DNA from: Neobacillus massiliamazoniensis
GTDB lineage: Bacteria > Bacillota > Bacilli > Bacillales > Cytobacillaceae
Assembly (NCBI RefSeq): GCF_001048695.1
Contig: NZ_CVRB01000001.1
Span: 806,001 to 870,000 of the forward strand
Direction: 5' to 3'
Length of the DNA stretch: 64,000 nucleotides
Positions 1-9,639 of the stretch are shown one piece after another (the first letter of the stretch is position 1; each line of letters starts with the position of its first letter). The position numbers and the translations under genes were made by a program. The notes beneath the pieces were generated by a model, which ran no database searches, was not told the origin of the DNA, and worked only from the letters and a program-made list of their open reading frames with translations.

Positions 1-112
1 CGCTAATATTACAGATTAAGAGAAAATCCAATATGAATGTGGGCATTGGAATGATCATCATCGCGACAATCAATATGACAACAAACAATACGGAAACATC
101 TTTTGCCTTCAT
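1..112 (-). CDS. flhA: FlhA, flagellar type III export gate protein (N-terminal fragment)
   Basis: Only the first 37 codons are inside the window; the gene continues past the left edge. The peptide starts MKAKDVSVLFVVILIVAMM and runs into IPMPTFILDFLLICNIS, which is the first membrane segment of FlhA, the export gate component that receives substrates and uses proton motive force. The ATG at 112 overlaps the flhB stop by four bases (ATGA), indicating translational coupling. The position after flhB is the conserved order of the Bacillus export gate genes, which makes the call firm despite the short visible part. Confidence 0.93.
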   Translation of the reverse strand, partial: MKAKDVSVLFVVILIVAMMIIPMPTFILDFLLICNIS

Positions 113-1176
113 GCCATCCTCCCCTTAAAACGGCCTTCTTGATAATAAACATAAGCTAAAATTTCTGCTACTGCATTGAACAACTCTTCAGGAATGGTAT
201 CCCCGATTTCTACTGAGGCAAATAAGGCCCTGGCCAATGGCTTATTTTCTACAGTCATAATTTTATTTTCGGCTGCGATTTCTTTTATTTTTAAAGCAAT
301 ATGATCTTTTCCTTTTGCAATCACTTCGGGAGCATCCATTGATTCTACATCATAACGAATGGCCACAGCAAAATGTGTCGGGTTCGTTATGACAACGTCC
401 GCTTTTGGCAGCTCCTGCATCATTCGACTCATCGATAACTTCCTTTGTTGAGCTCTTCTCTTTCCTTTTACCACCGGGTCTCCTTCCATCTTTTTGTATT
501 CCTCTTTAATTTCCTGTTTGGACATCCGGAGTTTTTTTTCAAATTCAAATCGCTGATAAAAAAAATCAGCTGCCGCAAGGACGACTAAACAACCAGCCAC
601 TGTCAGCCCTAGTTGAAGGATCAAAGAACCTATCAATCTCGCAGCATCATAAATGCTTTTTTGCCCAATGGAGAAAAGTTCCGTTTTCTGGTTCCAAATC
701 ACCGCAAAAGCAATGCCAGACGTAATCGTAATTTTCAATAAAGCCTTTACTAACTCTACCAACGATCGGATGGAGAAAATATTTTTGGCTCCTTGAATCG
801 GATTAAGTTTTCCAAAATTCATTTTTAACAAACCAATATTAAAATTAAAGCCGACCTGCAAAAAGTTTGCGAAAAGCCCCACCACCAAAACGATGGCAAA
901 AAAGGGACCTAGCAATTTCGCAGCCTCCCATAATATCTGTTTAAACATTAACTGGAGGCTATGGTAGGAAATATCCCAAAGCATATATTCCTGAAAACAG
1001 CGGCGATAGATTTCCATGCAGCCTTCAACAATGCTCTTTCCAGCGATCATGAAGAAAGCGAAGCAAAGCAGCAATGTCAAAGAAGATGAAACTTCGGCGC
1101 TCTTGGCAACCTGCCCTTTTTTTCTTGCTTCCCGCCGTTTATGGGGGGTGGCTTTTTCTGTTTTTTCTCCAGACAT
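109..1176 (-). CDS. flhB: FlhB, flagellar export switch protein
   Basis: FlhB is the membrane component of the flagellar type III export apparatus that switches specificity from rod/hook to filament substrates after autocleavage. The 355-residue length is typical. It opens with the family's basic segment (EKTEKATPHKRREARKKGQV), has about four hydrophobic segments between residues 30 and 210, and carries the autocleavage motif NPTH at residues 265-268 inside VVITNPTHFAVAIRY. The start is two bases downstream of the fliR stop, and the stop overlaps the flhA start. No anomaly was seen. Confidence 0.97.
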   Translation of the reverse strand: MSGEKTEKATPHKRREARKKGQVAKSAEVSSSLTLLLCFAFFMIAGKSIVEGCMEIYRRCFQEYMLWDISYHSLQLMFKQILWEAAKLLGPFFAIVLVVGLFANFLQVGFNFNIGLLKMNFGKLNPIQGAKNIFSIRSLVELVKALLKITITSGIAFAVIWNQKTELFSIGQKSIYDAARLIGSLILQLGLTVAGCLVVLAAADFFYQRFEFEKKLRMSKQEIKEEYKKMEGDPVVKGKRRAQQRKLSMSRMMQELPKADVVITNPTHFAVAIRYDVESMDAPEVIAKGKDHIALKIKEIAAENKIMTVENKPLARALFASVEIGDTIPEELFNAVAEILAYVYYQEGRFKGRMA

Positions 1177-1178
1177 GC

Positions 1179-1967
1179 TTACGCCCCCATTATTTTCAAA
1201 ATTGATGACATCGAATCAAACATAGTTTCGAATAGAACTTTCAACAAGTAAAAGAAACTAGGCAATACCAAAATATAAATCAAGAAATTAATCAAAATTT
1301 TGAGAGGTGGTGCCACAACAAAAATATTAATCTGTGGTACAGTCCGGGCAACAACCCCTAACGCAACGTCAACAATAAACAATGTTCCGATAATAGGAGC
1401 TGACATCATAAAACCAATCATAAACATTTGCTCAACACATTTCAGTATATAGGTCGACAACCGGCCGTCCATCAAGGCAGGTACCGCTGCCTGAAGTGAG
1501 ATCCAATCAAAACTGGCTAAGATCCCCTGGATTAAAAGATGATGTGCATTCGTAGAAAATAAGAATAAGAGCGCTAAAATATTTTGAAATTGACCGGTTA
1601 GCTGTGTATTTGTCCCGAAGGTTGGATCAAATAGATTGGCCATGGAAAATCCAATTTGCATGTCCATCAGCGATCCTGCTATTTGGACTGAATAGAGCAG
1701 GATGGTACCAACCATTCCCAACACAATTCCAACCAAAAACTCCTTCAGTATTAACAAGACCAATTCTCCCATTGATACAGATTGGATAGGATCCTTTATA
1801 ACGCCGACACATAAAATGCTAAGTACCACACTAAAACCTATTTTGAAAGTGTTTGGTATTTGGCGGCCAGAAAATAACGGCGCAGTTAACATAAATGTAG
1901 TGATCCGCACCAAGACAAGTAAAAAGGTCCACCAGGAAAAATGATCAAAAATAGGCATACTCATCAT
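1179..1967 (-). CDS. fliR: FliR, flagellar export gate membrane protein
   Basis: FliR forms the export gate core with FliP and FliQ at the centre of the basal body MS ring. The protein has 262 residues and is almost entirely hydrophobic, with about six predicted membrane segments, and matches the family in length. The ORF starts directly after the fliQ stop (no gap) and lies just before flhB, the conserved fliP-fliQ-fliR-flhB order. The start could be the first or second of the clustered Met codons (MMSM), which changes the length by at most three residues. Confidence 0.95.
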   Translation of the reverse strand: MMSMPIFDHFSWWTFLLVLVRITTFMLTAPLFSGRQIPNTFKIGFSVVLSILCVGVIKDPIQSVSMGELVLLILKEFLVGIVLGMVGTILLYSVQIAGSLMDMQIGFSMANLFDPTFGTNTQLTGQFQNILALLFLFSTNAHHLLIQGILASFDWISLQAAVPALMDGRLSTYILKCVEQMFMIGFMMSAPIIGTLFIVDVALGVVARTVPQINIFVVAPPLKILINFLIYILVLPSFFYLLKVLFETMFDSMSSILKIMGA

Positions 1968-2237
1968 TTACCCCACAAATTTCGAAAGATTTCCCCACAA
2001 ACTTTGGGTAAAATCAACCACATGCTGAAGCATCCATCCACCGAAAAATAAAAGAGTTAATAATACGGCCACAATTTTGGGGACAAATGCTAGCGTCTGT
2101 TCTTGGATTTGGGTTGTAGCTTGAAAAATACTAATCAATAAACCTACCAATAAAGCCACACCACACACTGGTGCAATTACAATGAGAATCGTGTACATAG
2201 AATTTTGGGCAAGTCGTAAAACCAGTTCAGTAGACAT
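1968..2237 (-). CDS. fliQ: FliQ, flagellar export gate membrane protein
   Basis: A short 89-residue protein with two long hydrophobic helices (about residues 14-38 and 50-75) separated by the segment QATTQIQEQTLAFVPKI, which is characteristic of FliQ. It is a stoichiometric component of the FliPQR export core. It sits between fliP and fliR and abuts fliR with no intergenic space, consistent with one polycistronic message. Confidence 0.96.
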   Translation of the reverse strand: MSTELVLRLAQNSMYTILIVIAPVCGVALLVGLLISIFQATTQIQEQTLAFVPKIVAVLLTLLFFGGWMLQHVVDFTQSLWGNLSKFVG

Positions 2238-2253
2238 TATGTAACCTTCCTTC

Positions 2254-3000
2254 TTAAAAACTCATCAGCAATGATTTCACAATTAAATCCCAACCATCGA
2301 CTAAAATAAATAATAGAATCTTAAACGGCAGCGAAATCATCACTGGCGGAAGCATCATCATTCCCATCGACATCAACACACTTGATACAATCATATCGAT
2401 GACCAAGAAAGGAATAAAAATCATAAATCCCATTTGAAAAGCGGTCTTTAATTCACTTATGGCATAAGCCGGAACTAAGGCTCGTAATGGTATGTCCTTT
2501 ACCTGATCAGGCTTTTTTATTCCAGCGTAATCCATAAACAGCGCCAAATCTTTTTCACGCGTCTGTTTTGCCATAAATTCTTTCAATTCCGAGCTTGCGG
2601 TTGTGTATGCCTGTTGCTGAGACATGTTTCCTGCCATAAAGGGTTGAAAGGCATCTTGATTTATTTTGGAAAACGTTGGTCCCATAACAAAAAAAGTTAA
2701 AAATAGCGACAAACCAATGATGACTTGATTTGGCGGAATTTGCTGGGTTCCGAGAGCGCTGCGAACAAACCCTAACACGACAATGATGCGAGTAAAGCAA
2801 GTCATTAAAACAAGAATGGCAGGTGCTATCGACAGCACGGTTATCAATATAATAATTCGCACCGTATTCGAAACATTTTGAGGATCATTTGACCCCAAAT
2901 CAATACCAGGCAACAATGTATCAGTAGTCCCTGCCGCATGGGCAATCGAAAAGATCCCTAATGTAAACAGAGGAACGAGAAAAGCCAATTTGCGAAACAT
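2254..3000 (-). CDS. fliP: FliP, flagellar export gate membrane protein
   Basis: FliP nucleates assembly of the export gate. The 248-residue protein begins with a cleavable signal-like segment (residues 1-22), followed by the family-defining stretch RIIVVLGFVRSALGTQQIPP near residues 71-90 and a C-terminal hydrophobic pair containing MSSGMMMLPP-like sequence (MSMGMMMLPPVMISLP). It follows fliO by five bases and precedes fliQ. Length and order match B. subtilis. Confidence 0.96.
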   Translation of the reverse strand: MFRKLAFLVPLFTLGIFSIAHAAGTTDTLLPGIDLGSNDPQNVSNTVRIIILITVLSIAPAILVLMTCFTRIIVVLGFVRSALGTQQIPPNQVIIGLSLFLTFFVMGPTFSKINQDAFQPFMAGNMSQQQAYTTASSELKEFMAKQTREKDLALFMDYAGIKKPDQVKDIPLRALVPAYAISELKTAFQMGFMIFIPFLVIDMIVSSVLMSMGMMMLPPVMISLPFKILLFILVDGWDLIVKSLLMSF

Positions 3001-3005
3001 ACTTC

Positions 3006-3572
3006 CTATTCCTCCTCATTTTTGTGACGCATTTTTTGCATTTGTTTTTGTAAAACAGAACTCCATATTTTCCCAGTATCCTTAAGATCCCACTTGGGGG
3101 AAAATCCTTCAGGCTGATTTTCAAAGCTCTCGAGTAAATGTTGATATTCTTCCCCTTGGTTAATCGTGCGGATCAAGGAAACAGTCTCGCCAACCCCCAA
3201 GATATAAATGGTTTGTCCAATGAGTAAGACTTGCAAAGAACGGTTATTCCCTAGCATATAACTTCCTAAAGAGATAAACGATCCATTCGATTGTAAGAGA
3301 CGGTTTCGTTTCGATAAAAAACGTAACAATAAAATCAATAACACGATAATTAAAATAAATGAGAAAATAAATTTCATCAATAAGGGAAAAAGAGAGGATG
3401 AGGCGCTATCCACTCCTTTTGTCGATGGCGGGGACGGCGTTTTGTCCGCACCATTGTGGATAGCGTCATAAACGGAATGGTCGCTCGCTGAAGAAAAGCC
3501 CGCGGCAAGAGTAGTGGGCTGAAAAGAAAATATATATAACAATAAAACGAAAAAGAATATGAAACGTTTCAT
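3006..3572 (-). CDS. fliO: FliO/FliZ, flagellar biosynthesis scaffold protein
   Basis: The 188-residue product has an N-terminal signal segment (about residues 1-23), a low-complexity extracellular stretch rich in Ser/Pro/Asp, one strong membrane helix (about residues 65-86) and a cytoplasmic domain with the FliO signature around LGSYMLGNNRSLQVLLIGQT. FliO (called FliZ in B. subtilis) stabilises FliP during export gate assembly. It sits between the ylxF-like gene and fliP, as in B. subtilis. Identification rests on architecture and order more than on strong sequence conservation, which is normally weak in this family. Confidence 0.9.
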   Translation of the reverse strand: MKRFIFFFVLLLYIFSFQPTTLAAGFSSASDHSVYDAIHNGADKTPSPPSTKGVDSASSSLFPLLMKFIFSFILIIVLLILLLRFLSKRNRLLQSNGSFISLGSYMLGNNRSLQVLLIGQTIYILGVGETVSLIRTINQGEEYQHLLESFENQPEGFSPKWDLKDTGKIWSSVLQKQMQKMRHKNEEE

Positions 3573-3592
3573 GATGTTCTCCTTCCTTGGAG

Positions 3593-4453
3593 TTATTTCT
3601 GCTTGTTTAAATTGGCGGTGATTTGAGCGGCCAGATTGGGATTTTTATTCTCAATTTCGGCTAAAATTTGTGAACGACTGCTTGTCGTGGTATTCCTCAA
3701 AAGGTCCATCGCAACTTGCGAATTTGTCCCCATCATAGATTGAATAATACCTGCAGATTGGGCGGCTGGCATCCCTGAAAGAGTATCTGCCATAGTTTGC
3801 GTTGGATTCTCCTGCTGCAGTGCCAAGTCATGAACTTGTTGTTTAAGCATTGCTTGATCCGTTGCCGTAAGTGTTGGGATTTCATTTAACAAAAGGGTAA
3901 TTTGCGCTGCTTTCTTGGCATCCCTCATACTTGATAAAATACTGCTTTGCTGATTGGCATTCAGCTGTGAAAGCGTTAATGAAGCATCCTCAAGCGACAT
4001 CGTCTGGATCATGGCAGACGCTTTTGAAGGCGGCATTGTGGCATAAAGCCCCGCAACTTGCTTCATTTGATCCTGTGTTTGGTTCGTTTGTTTTGTATCA
4101 AGTTGCTTTTGCAATTCTTGATTATTCAGTTTTACCTGAACCAACTCTTTTTGAGTGTCGCTTAGCTGTTTGTTAACATCAGACAATTTTCGATCCGATG
4201 CTGATAAGTCGGACTGACTTTTTTCATACTTCTGTTGCAAATTGCCTGAGTCATTTGTATTTACTGCCTCAGAAGCAGCTGGGGCAGGGATCATATGGTT
4301 AATGATTGGGATTTTCCTTCCCAAATCTTGAAAGGTCTTTCCAATCGGAACACCCATGATATTCATGATTAACAAGACCAAAATAACTGTCATGATGCTA
4401 GGAATTCCGTAAAGTAAAATCGTTCCTAGCTTCCCACGATGTTTCTCTTCCAT
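3593..4453 (-). CDS. YlxF/MotE-like flagellar locus protein with MgtE-N-like repeats
   Basis: The start at 4453 (MEEKHRGK) is chosen because GAGGAG lies seven bases upstream; an earlier ATG at 4468 lacks such a site. The 286-residue product has one N-terminal membrane helix (about residues 12-35), a coiled coil rich in K, Q and L (about residues 65-125) and a C-terminal helical domain with repeated motifs of the form YATMPPSKASAMIQ and LSGMPAAQSAGIIQ. These resemble the MgtE intracellular N domain seen in YlxF/MotE-type proteins. B. subtilis has ylxF at this position after fliJ. The molecular role in Bacillus is not established; a chaperone or structural role in the basal body or stator is inference. 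Confidence 0.82.
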   Translation of the reverse strand: MEEKHRGKLGTILLYGIPSIMTVILVLLIMNIMGVPIGKTFQDLGRKIPIINHMIPAPAASEAVNTNDSGNLQQKYEKSQSDLSASDRKLSDVNKQLSDTQKELVQVKLNNQELQKQLDTKQTNQTQDQMKQVAGLYATMPPSKASAMIQTMSLEDASLTLSQLNANQQSSILSSMRDAKKAAQITLLLNEIPTLTATDQAMLKQQVHDLALQQENPTQTMADTLSGMPAAQSAGIIQSMMGTNSQVAMDLLRNTTTSSRSQILAEIENKNPNLAAQITANLNKQK

Positions 4454-4464
4454 TTGATTTCTCC

Positions 4465-4899
4465 TCATATTCTTCTGGAATAGCGTAAGACAGCCATTTC
4501 ATCGAGCATAGCCTGTTCCTGCCGTTCCATCTGCTTTAAAAAAACTTGTTTTGATTTCGCCTTCCATTGGTTCCACATTTTTGCTTCTTGCGTTTTTTCT
4601 ATGAGCACTTGGTGTTTTTGTTCCACTTCATGTTGAATTCGCTGGGATTGATGTTTCAATTGTTCCATTTTCAGATTTACATGTTCAATTTCCTTCTGGA
4701 CCTCTATAAGCTCCCAAACGGTTTTTCGATTCACATGATTATATAAGTCAAATGCTTTATCTTTTTCTGATTCTAGCCCATCCATTTGGTCCTCGAGTTC
4801 TAACTGACGAAGCTTCATTGTTCCATATTCCTGCTCGGCTATTTCCTTCTCTTTTTCTTTGACATCAAGAACTTTTTGAAAAGAAAAATCAAATTTCAT
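4465..4899 (-). CDS. fliJ: FliJ, flagellar export chaperone/ATPase stalk
   Basis: A 144-residue, highly charged, all-helical coiled-coil protein starting MKFDFSFQKVLDVKEKEKE, the typical FliJ N-terminus. FliJ is the central stalk of the FliI ATPase ring and escorts empty chaperones to FlhA. Its start overlaps the fliI stop by four bases (4896-4899), so translation is probably coupled. Position between fliI and ylxF matches B. subtilis. Confidence 0.92.
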   Translation of the reverse strand: MKFDFSFQKVLDVKEKEKEIAEQEYGTMKLRQLELEDQMDGLESEKDKAFDLYNHVNRKTVWELIEVQKEIEHVNLKMEQLKHQSQRIQHEVEQKHQVLIEKTQEAKMWNQWKAKSKQVFLKQMERQEQAMLDEMAVLRYSRRI

Positions 4900-6224
4900 C
4901 GAATCATCGCTCCAAATTGTGAAATTAAGAAAGATTTTGCATCTTCTAGCTTAGAAGCTTCAAAAATACCTTGTCGTAAAAATTGATCCATTTGTGGTTT
5001 TAACCGAATAGCTAAATCAATATCCCGATTCGAGCCTTTTTTGTACGCACCAATATTGATTAAGTCTTCAGCCTCATTATAAGAAGCCAACAATTTTTTA
5101 AAGGTGTGAACGGAACTCAAATGTTCATCCGAAGTAATCTCGGTCATTACCCGGCTGGCACTATTTAAAACATCAATGGCTGGAAAAATTCCCTTCCCTG
5201 CAATGGATCTGTTTAAAACAATATGTCCATCTAAGATTCCTCTTACCGCGTCTGCTATTGGTTCGTTCATATCGTCGCCATCCACAAGTACCGTGTAAAT
5301 AGCCGAAATCGAGCCCTTTGGCCCTGTTCCTGCACGCTCTAATAACTGTGGAAGCATCGCAAAAACGGAGGGAGTATAGCCTTTCGTCGTAGGGGGCTCA
5401 CCAATTGCTAAGCCAATCTCTCTTTGTGCCATCGCAAAACGAGTCACAGAGTCCATGACAAGTAATACGTTTTTACCTTGATTGCGAAAATACTCTGCAA
5501 TAGAAGTAGCTGTCAGGGCCCCTTTTATGCGAATAAGAGCCGGCTGATCCGATGTCGCTACAATAACAACAGATTTTTTCAGTCCTTCTTCTCCTAAATT
5601 TTGCTCTAAAAAATCGTTCACTTCACGACCACGCTCACCAATCAAGGCAATGACATTAACATCAGCAGTCGTGTTTCGGGAGATCATTCCGAGCAGCGTG
5701 CTTTTTCCGACCCCACTTCCCGCAAAAATCCCGATCCTTTGTCCTTTTCCCATCGTCAGTAAGCCATCAATTGTGCGAACCCCAACTCTCAAGGGAGAAA
5801 GAATCCTTGGTCTACTGAGTGGGTTCGGTGGTTTAGAGTACGTGGGTACTTCCTCTAAACCAAGTGGAAGTGGCATTCCATCAATGGGTTGGCCCAGGCC
5901 ATCAAGAACCCTACCGAGCAATTGACTGCCTGCCTTAACCGTTATGGGTTTACCGCTTGCGACCACATCACAGCCGGGACCGATCGATTGAACCTCCCCA
6001 AGAGGCATGAGCAGCACTTTGTTTTCTTTGATCCCCACAACCTCAGCCTGAATGGGAGTTTGCGACTGAGCGGGGTAGATGGAACATAGTTCACCTATTC
6101 TAACATCGGGGCCTTGAGATTCAATCGTAAGCCCGATGATTTGCGTGATTTTCCCGTTCACTCTTACTGGATCGATACTGCGAATCAGTTTTACATAGTT
6201 TTCAGTTGACAGGAACACTTTCAA
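4896..6224 (-). CDS. fliI: FliI, flagellum-specific export ATPase
   Basis: A 442-residue F1-beta-like ATPase that powers and orders delivery of export substrates. The Walker A loop GSGVGKST lies at about residues 169-176, followed by IALIGERGREV and the Walker B region LLVMDSVTRFAMAQRE. The sequence AIGEPPTTKGYTPSVF and the substrate motif FYTVLVDGDDMNEP-like stretch (YTVLVDGDDMNEPIAD) are diagnostic for FliI rather than for ATP synthase. It overlaps the upstream fliH by 23 bases and the downstream fliJ by four, indicating coupling within the export operon. Confidence 0.98.
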   Translation of the reverse strand: MKVFLSTENYVKLIRSIDPVRVNGKITQIIGLTIESQGPDVRIGELCSIYPAQSQTPIQAEVVGIKENKVLLMPLGEVQSIGPGCDVVASGKPITVKAGSQLLGRVLDGLGQPIDGMPLPLGLEEVPTYSKPPNPLSRPRILSPLRVGVRTIDGLLTMGKGQRIGIFAGSGVGKSTLLGMISRNTTADVNVIALIGERGREVNDFLEQNLGEEGLKKSVVIVATSDQPALIRIKGALTATSIAEYFRNQGKNVLLVMDSVTRFAMAQREIGLAIGEPPTTKGYTPSVFAMLPQLLERAGTGPKGSISAIYTVLVDGDDMNEPIADAVRGILDGHIVLNRSIAGKGIFPAIDVLNSASRVMTEITSDEHLSSVHTFKKLLASYNEAEDLINIGAYKKGSNRDIDLAIRLKPQMDQFLRQGIFEASKLEDAKSFLISQFGAMIR

Positions 6225-7026
6225 CCTCCCCCCCCGCCTCTAGGATTACCTTTTTGATCTCTTCGATTTGGGTATCAATACTAGCATCTACGCTTCCATA
6301 TGCGGTGCGAATAATACAACCTTTTGGGGTAACGGAATGATCCGGAATGATTTTGATTTCGGTTTCACCATTCACAACGGCCACAAGATGGGCGCGCTGT
6401 GAATGAATAAAATCAAAATCATCAGGATGAACGCAAACAGTGATAAACTCTTTTTCTTTAAAACGAAGGATGTTCTGCTTGATTAACTCGACAAACTTAC
6501 CAGGATAACACGCTAATTCTTGTTTTAAAATTTGGGAAGCGATGGCAAAACTTAACTCTAGTAAAAATGGCTCTGCTTCGCTTATAATGACTTCCTTTTG
6601 TTCATAAGCTTGATGTAACAAGTGTTGAACCTGTTCTAATTTCCCTTGATATTCTTGCTGAATTTGGCTAACAGCTTCTTGCTTCCCGTTCGCAAATCCT
6701 TCGGTAAACCCTTCCTGTTTTGCCTCAAGTGCCATAGTCTCTAGCTTTTTCTTGTTTTCATCCCAAATCTGGTTGATTTGATCTTGGGCAGCTGCTTCTA
6801 TTAAACAGGCATTTTTCTCAGCCTTGTCGATAATGGCTTGTGCTTGAACTTGAGCCTCGTAAAGTACTTGTCGAATTTCAGGAATATCAACTTCCCTATG
6901 AACAGCTTCAGATTTCCTTTCATCTTCATTTGAGTGAAATGAAATTGGAGGCTGAGTAATAACCTTTACTTCATCAACTAAAGAGAGATTTGACGACTTA
7001 AAAACTTTAGAATAAGATATCATCAT
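6202..7026 (-). CDS. fliH: FliH, negative regulator and anchor of FliI
   Basis: The 274-residue protein contains a long amphipathic, Gln/Glu-rich helical region (about residues 45-150) and a C-terminal V-type ATPase subunit E-like domain ending in IRTAYGSVDASIDTQIEEIKKVI, as in FliH. It holds FliI at the C-ring and export gate. It overlaps the fliG 3' end by 20 bases and the fliI 5' end by 23 bases. The alternative start is the second Met. Family assignment is supported by order and the C-terminal motif. Confidence 0.92.
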   Translation of the reverse strand: MMISYSKVFKSSNLSLVDEVKVITQPPISFHSNEDERKSEAVHREVDIPEIRQVLYEAQVQAQAIIDKAEKNACLIEAAAQDQINQIWDENKKKLETMALEAKQEGFTEGFANGKQEAVSQIQQEYQGKLEQVQHLLHQAYEQKEVIISEAEPFLLELSFAIASQILKQELACYPGKFVELIKQNILRFKEKEFITVCVHPDDFDFIHSQRAHLVAVVNGETEIKIIPDHSVTPKGCIIRTAYGSVDASIDTQIEEIKKVILEAGGEVESVPVN

Positions 7027-8017
7027 TTACACCTCGAGCAATGACAATCTCTCCAGAATCCTCTAAGCGGCGAATAATCGATACAATTCTTCCTTGTGCT
7101 TCTTCGACATCTTTAACTCTGACGGGTCCAAGATACTTCAATTCTTCTTCGAACTCTTCAACCATACGCTGTGACATGTTCTCATAAATGACTTTCTTGA
7201 CTTCATCGCTAGAAGCTTTTAAGGACAGTAGTAAGTCTTGATTTTCCACTTCCTGAATAACACGCTGAATAGCTCGACGATCAAGACTAATGATATCCTC
7301 AAAAGTAAACATCCGTTTTTTGATTTCCTCTACCAAGTCATTATCTTTACTTGCTAAGTGTTCAAGGATTGATTTTTCAGTGCCACGGTCAACACCATTT
7401 AGGATGCTTACAATCGATTCTATTCCACCAACCACACTATAATCCTGACGAATGGTTGCCGTTAACTTTCTTTCTAAAATACTTTCCACTTCATTAATGA
7501 CATCTGGTGACGTTTGTTCCAACAAGGCAATTCGTCTCGCTACATCGGATTGAAGGTCACCAGGTAATGATGAAAGAATCATAGACGATTGTTGCGGATC
7601 TAAATGGGCTAATACCAACGCAATCGTTTGAGGGTGTTCATTTTGCAGAAAGTGATAGATTTCCATTGCATCAATTCGACGTGCAAAATCAAATGGTTTA
7701 ACCTGTAGATGTGCCGTTAAACGTTGAATAATTAATTTAGCACGGTCCCTGCCTAGAGCGGATTCTAATACATCCTGAGCAAAACTGATCCCACCCATTG
7801 CCAGATAGTCTTGAGCAATACACATTTCATGAAATTCCTTCAATACTTCTTCTTTTTCAACTGGATTTACTTTATTTATATTGGCAATAGCAAGTGTCAG
7901 CACATCAATTTCCTCAGTTGGTAAATGATTGAAAACCTTGGCAGACACCTCTTTCCCCATCGAAATAAGCAAAATCGCTGCTTTTTGTCTCCCATTCAAC
8001 TTTAATGCTGATGCCAT
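7007..8017 (-). CDS. fliG: FliG, flagellar motor switch protein
   Basis: FliG couples the C-ring to the MS ring and interacts with the MotA stator to generate torque. The 336-residue product has the expected N, middle and C domains: KAAILLISMGKEVSAKVF near the N-terminus, the middle-domain motif EHPQTIALVLAHL at about residues 125-137, and the charged torque helix region around MFTFEDIISLDRRAIQRVI with acidic/basic residues that face MotA. It follows fliF by five bases and precedes fliH with overlap. Confidence 0.98.
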   Translation of the reverse strand: MASALKLNGRQKAAILLISMGKEVSAKVFNHLPTEEIDVLTLAIANINKVNPVEKEEVLKEFHEMCIAQDYLAMGGISFAQDVLESALGRDRAKLIIQRLTAHLQVKPFDFARRIDAMEIYHFLQNEHPQTIALVLAHLDPQQSSMILSSLPGDLQSDVARRIALLEQTSPDVINEVESILERKLTATIRQDYSVVGGIESIVSILNGVDRGTEKSILEHLASKDNDLVEEIKKRMFTFEDIISLDRRAIQRVIQEVENQDLLLSLKASSDEVKKVIYENMSQRMVEEFEEELKYLGPVRVKDVEEAQGRIVSIIRRLEDSGEIVIARGVNDDILF

Positions 8018-8022
8018 AGAAA

Positions 8023-9609
8023 TTACACCTCCTCATCATGAAGCCATGTCCTAATAATTTTCGAGAAGTCTTCCGGTCTTTGTTCAACCAATTTTTTTAA
8101 TTGGCTTTCTACACTCATATCCTGCTCTTCAAAATACTCTGTTACTTCAGCAGGATGTGGAATAGAGTCTGCCTGTTCCACCTCTAGTTGATTTTGTTTC
8201 TTTCTTCGAACAAGCCACCATATCAATCCACCTATCAGTAAAGCACCTGCTGCTACTCCTAAACCAATATAGAGCCCATTATTCGAAGATTGGTTTTTAA
8301 AAGCGGTATTATTCGCAAATTGATGCGGAAAGATCGTAATGCGGTCATCTATCTCTTTTTGAGATAAATTCGGATGACCGAGTGCGGTCTGTACTGTATT
8401 CGAAACAATGTTTCGAACATTATCTTCCGTTGCTTTTGATAGCTTATTAGAAGAAGAGTCTGGTTCCACACCAACATTAATGGTTATGTCATCTATTTGA
8501 TATGGGCTTTTGATGATTTCGTTATTAATTCGATTTACCTCATAATTCACCTTGTCTTGCGTTTGTTCGTAATGACCATTACCACCTGAGGTACTTCCTG
8601 GATATCCAGGAACATCGGTAGCACCGGTTCCAGTAACTCCACCGGCACTGGCCCCATTTCCATCGTATGTAGTAGCGCTTTTATCCGAGCTTATAACGAT
8701 TCCGTTATTATTTTTATCCGTTGGCTTTACTAATTTTTCTTCTGTCTTGACTTTATCAAAATTCATTTTTACTAGAGTTTGCACATATACTTTATCAGTA
8801 CCAAGGACCGTTCCTAGTAAACTTTGAATACTTTGCTGAATATCTTGTTGGATGTTCTGTTGGATTTTTCGCTGTTGGTCATATTGACTAAGAGATTGAT
8901 CCCCATCACTTGAATCTTGTAGTGCCAATGTCTCACTATACTGGTTCATGATCGTGATGTTTTCCATCGGTAGATTCGGTACACTTTTTGATACTAAAGT
9001 GTATAGCGCACGAATTTGCTGTGAATTTAATTGTGTTCCTGGCGCAACTTGTACCATCACAGAAGCGGTAGCTTTTTGTTGCTGATCCTGCTTAATAAAG
9101 ACGGAATTTTGAGGCAATGTTAAAATCACTTCTGCGTTTTTTATTCCATCTACATGTTTAAGCACATTAGCCACTTGATTTTGCATGGCTTCACGTTCAA
9201 GTACGTCATATTGACGATCTGTTGCCCCAAAAGAAAGATTTTGGCTAAATACGTCATAATTAATCGTGTTGTCTTTTGGATAACCCTTAGAAGCAAGACT
9301 AACCACTAAATTAGCTGCATCCTTTTTAGGTACAAGCAACATCGTTCCATTATCGGATATCTTATAATTTTTATTCCCTTCTTTATCCAGTTCAGCTTTT
9401 ATGTCGCCTACTTCCCGCTGAGATAATTGCCCGGTATACAAAGGCACATATTGCGGTCGAGACGACATAAAAACGAAGATAGAAAGGGCAGCAACAAGGA
9501 ATACAAACGTCCCTATTATAAGCCATTTTTGTTTCGAGCTGCGCTCAATCCAGTATTTACTGAAGAGTTCTTTTGTTTGTTTGAGTTGATCTGTCCATGA
9601 TCGTTTCAT
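8023..9609 (-). CDS. fliF: FliF, MS-ring protein
   Basis: The 528-residue protein forms the MS ring, the foundation of the basal body. It has two membrane helices (about residues 28-50 and 447-467), with ring-building modules between them, including the PLYTGQLSQREVGDIKAELD stretch and a Ser/Gly/Asn-rich variable loop around residues 300-345. The short cytoplasmic tail after the second helix ends in the FliG-binding segment KIIRTWLHDEEV. Order fliE-fliF-fliG is canonical. Confidence 0.98.
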   Translation of the reverse strand: MKRSWTDQLKQTKELFSKYWIERSSKQKWLIIGTFVFLVAALSIFVFMSSRPQYVPLYTGQLSQREVGDIKAELDKEGNKNYKISDNGTMLLVPKKDAANLVVSLASKGYPKDNTINYDVFSQNLSFGATDRQYDVLEREAMQNQVANVLKHVDGIKNAEVILTLPQNSVFIKQDQQQKATASVMVQVAPGTQLNSQQIRALYTLVSKSVPNLPMENITIMNQYSETLALQDSSDGDQSLSQYDQQRKIQQNIQQDIQQSIQSLLGTVLGTDKVYVQTLVKMNFDKVKTEEKLVKPTDKNNNGIVISSDKSATTYDGNGASAGGVTGTGATDVPGYPGSTSGGNGHYEQTQDKVNYEVNRINNEIIKSPYQIDDITINVGVEPDSSSNKLSKATEDNVRNIVSNTVQTALGHPNLSQKEIDDRITIFPHQFANNTAFKNQSSNNGLYIGLGVAAGALLIGGLIWWLVRRKKQNQLEVEQADSIPHPAEVTEYFEEQDMSVESQLKKLVEQRPEDFSKIIRTWLHDEEV

Positions 9610-9639
9610 TTCTCACCTTGTCCAGCTTTCTATCATTAT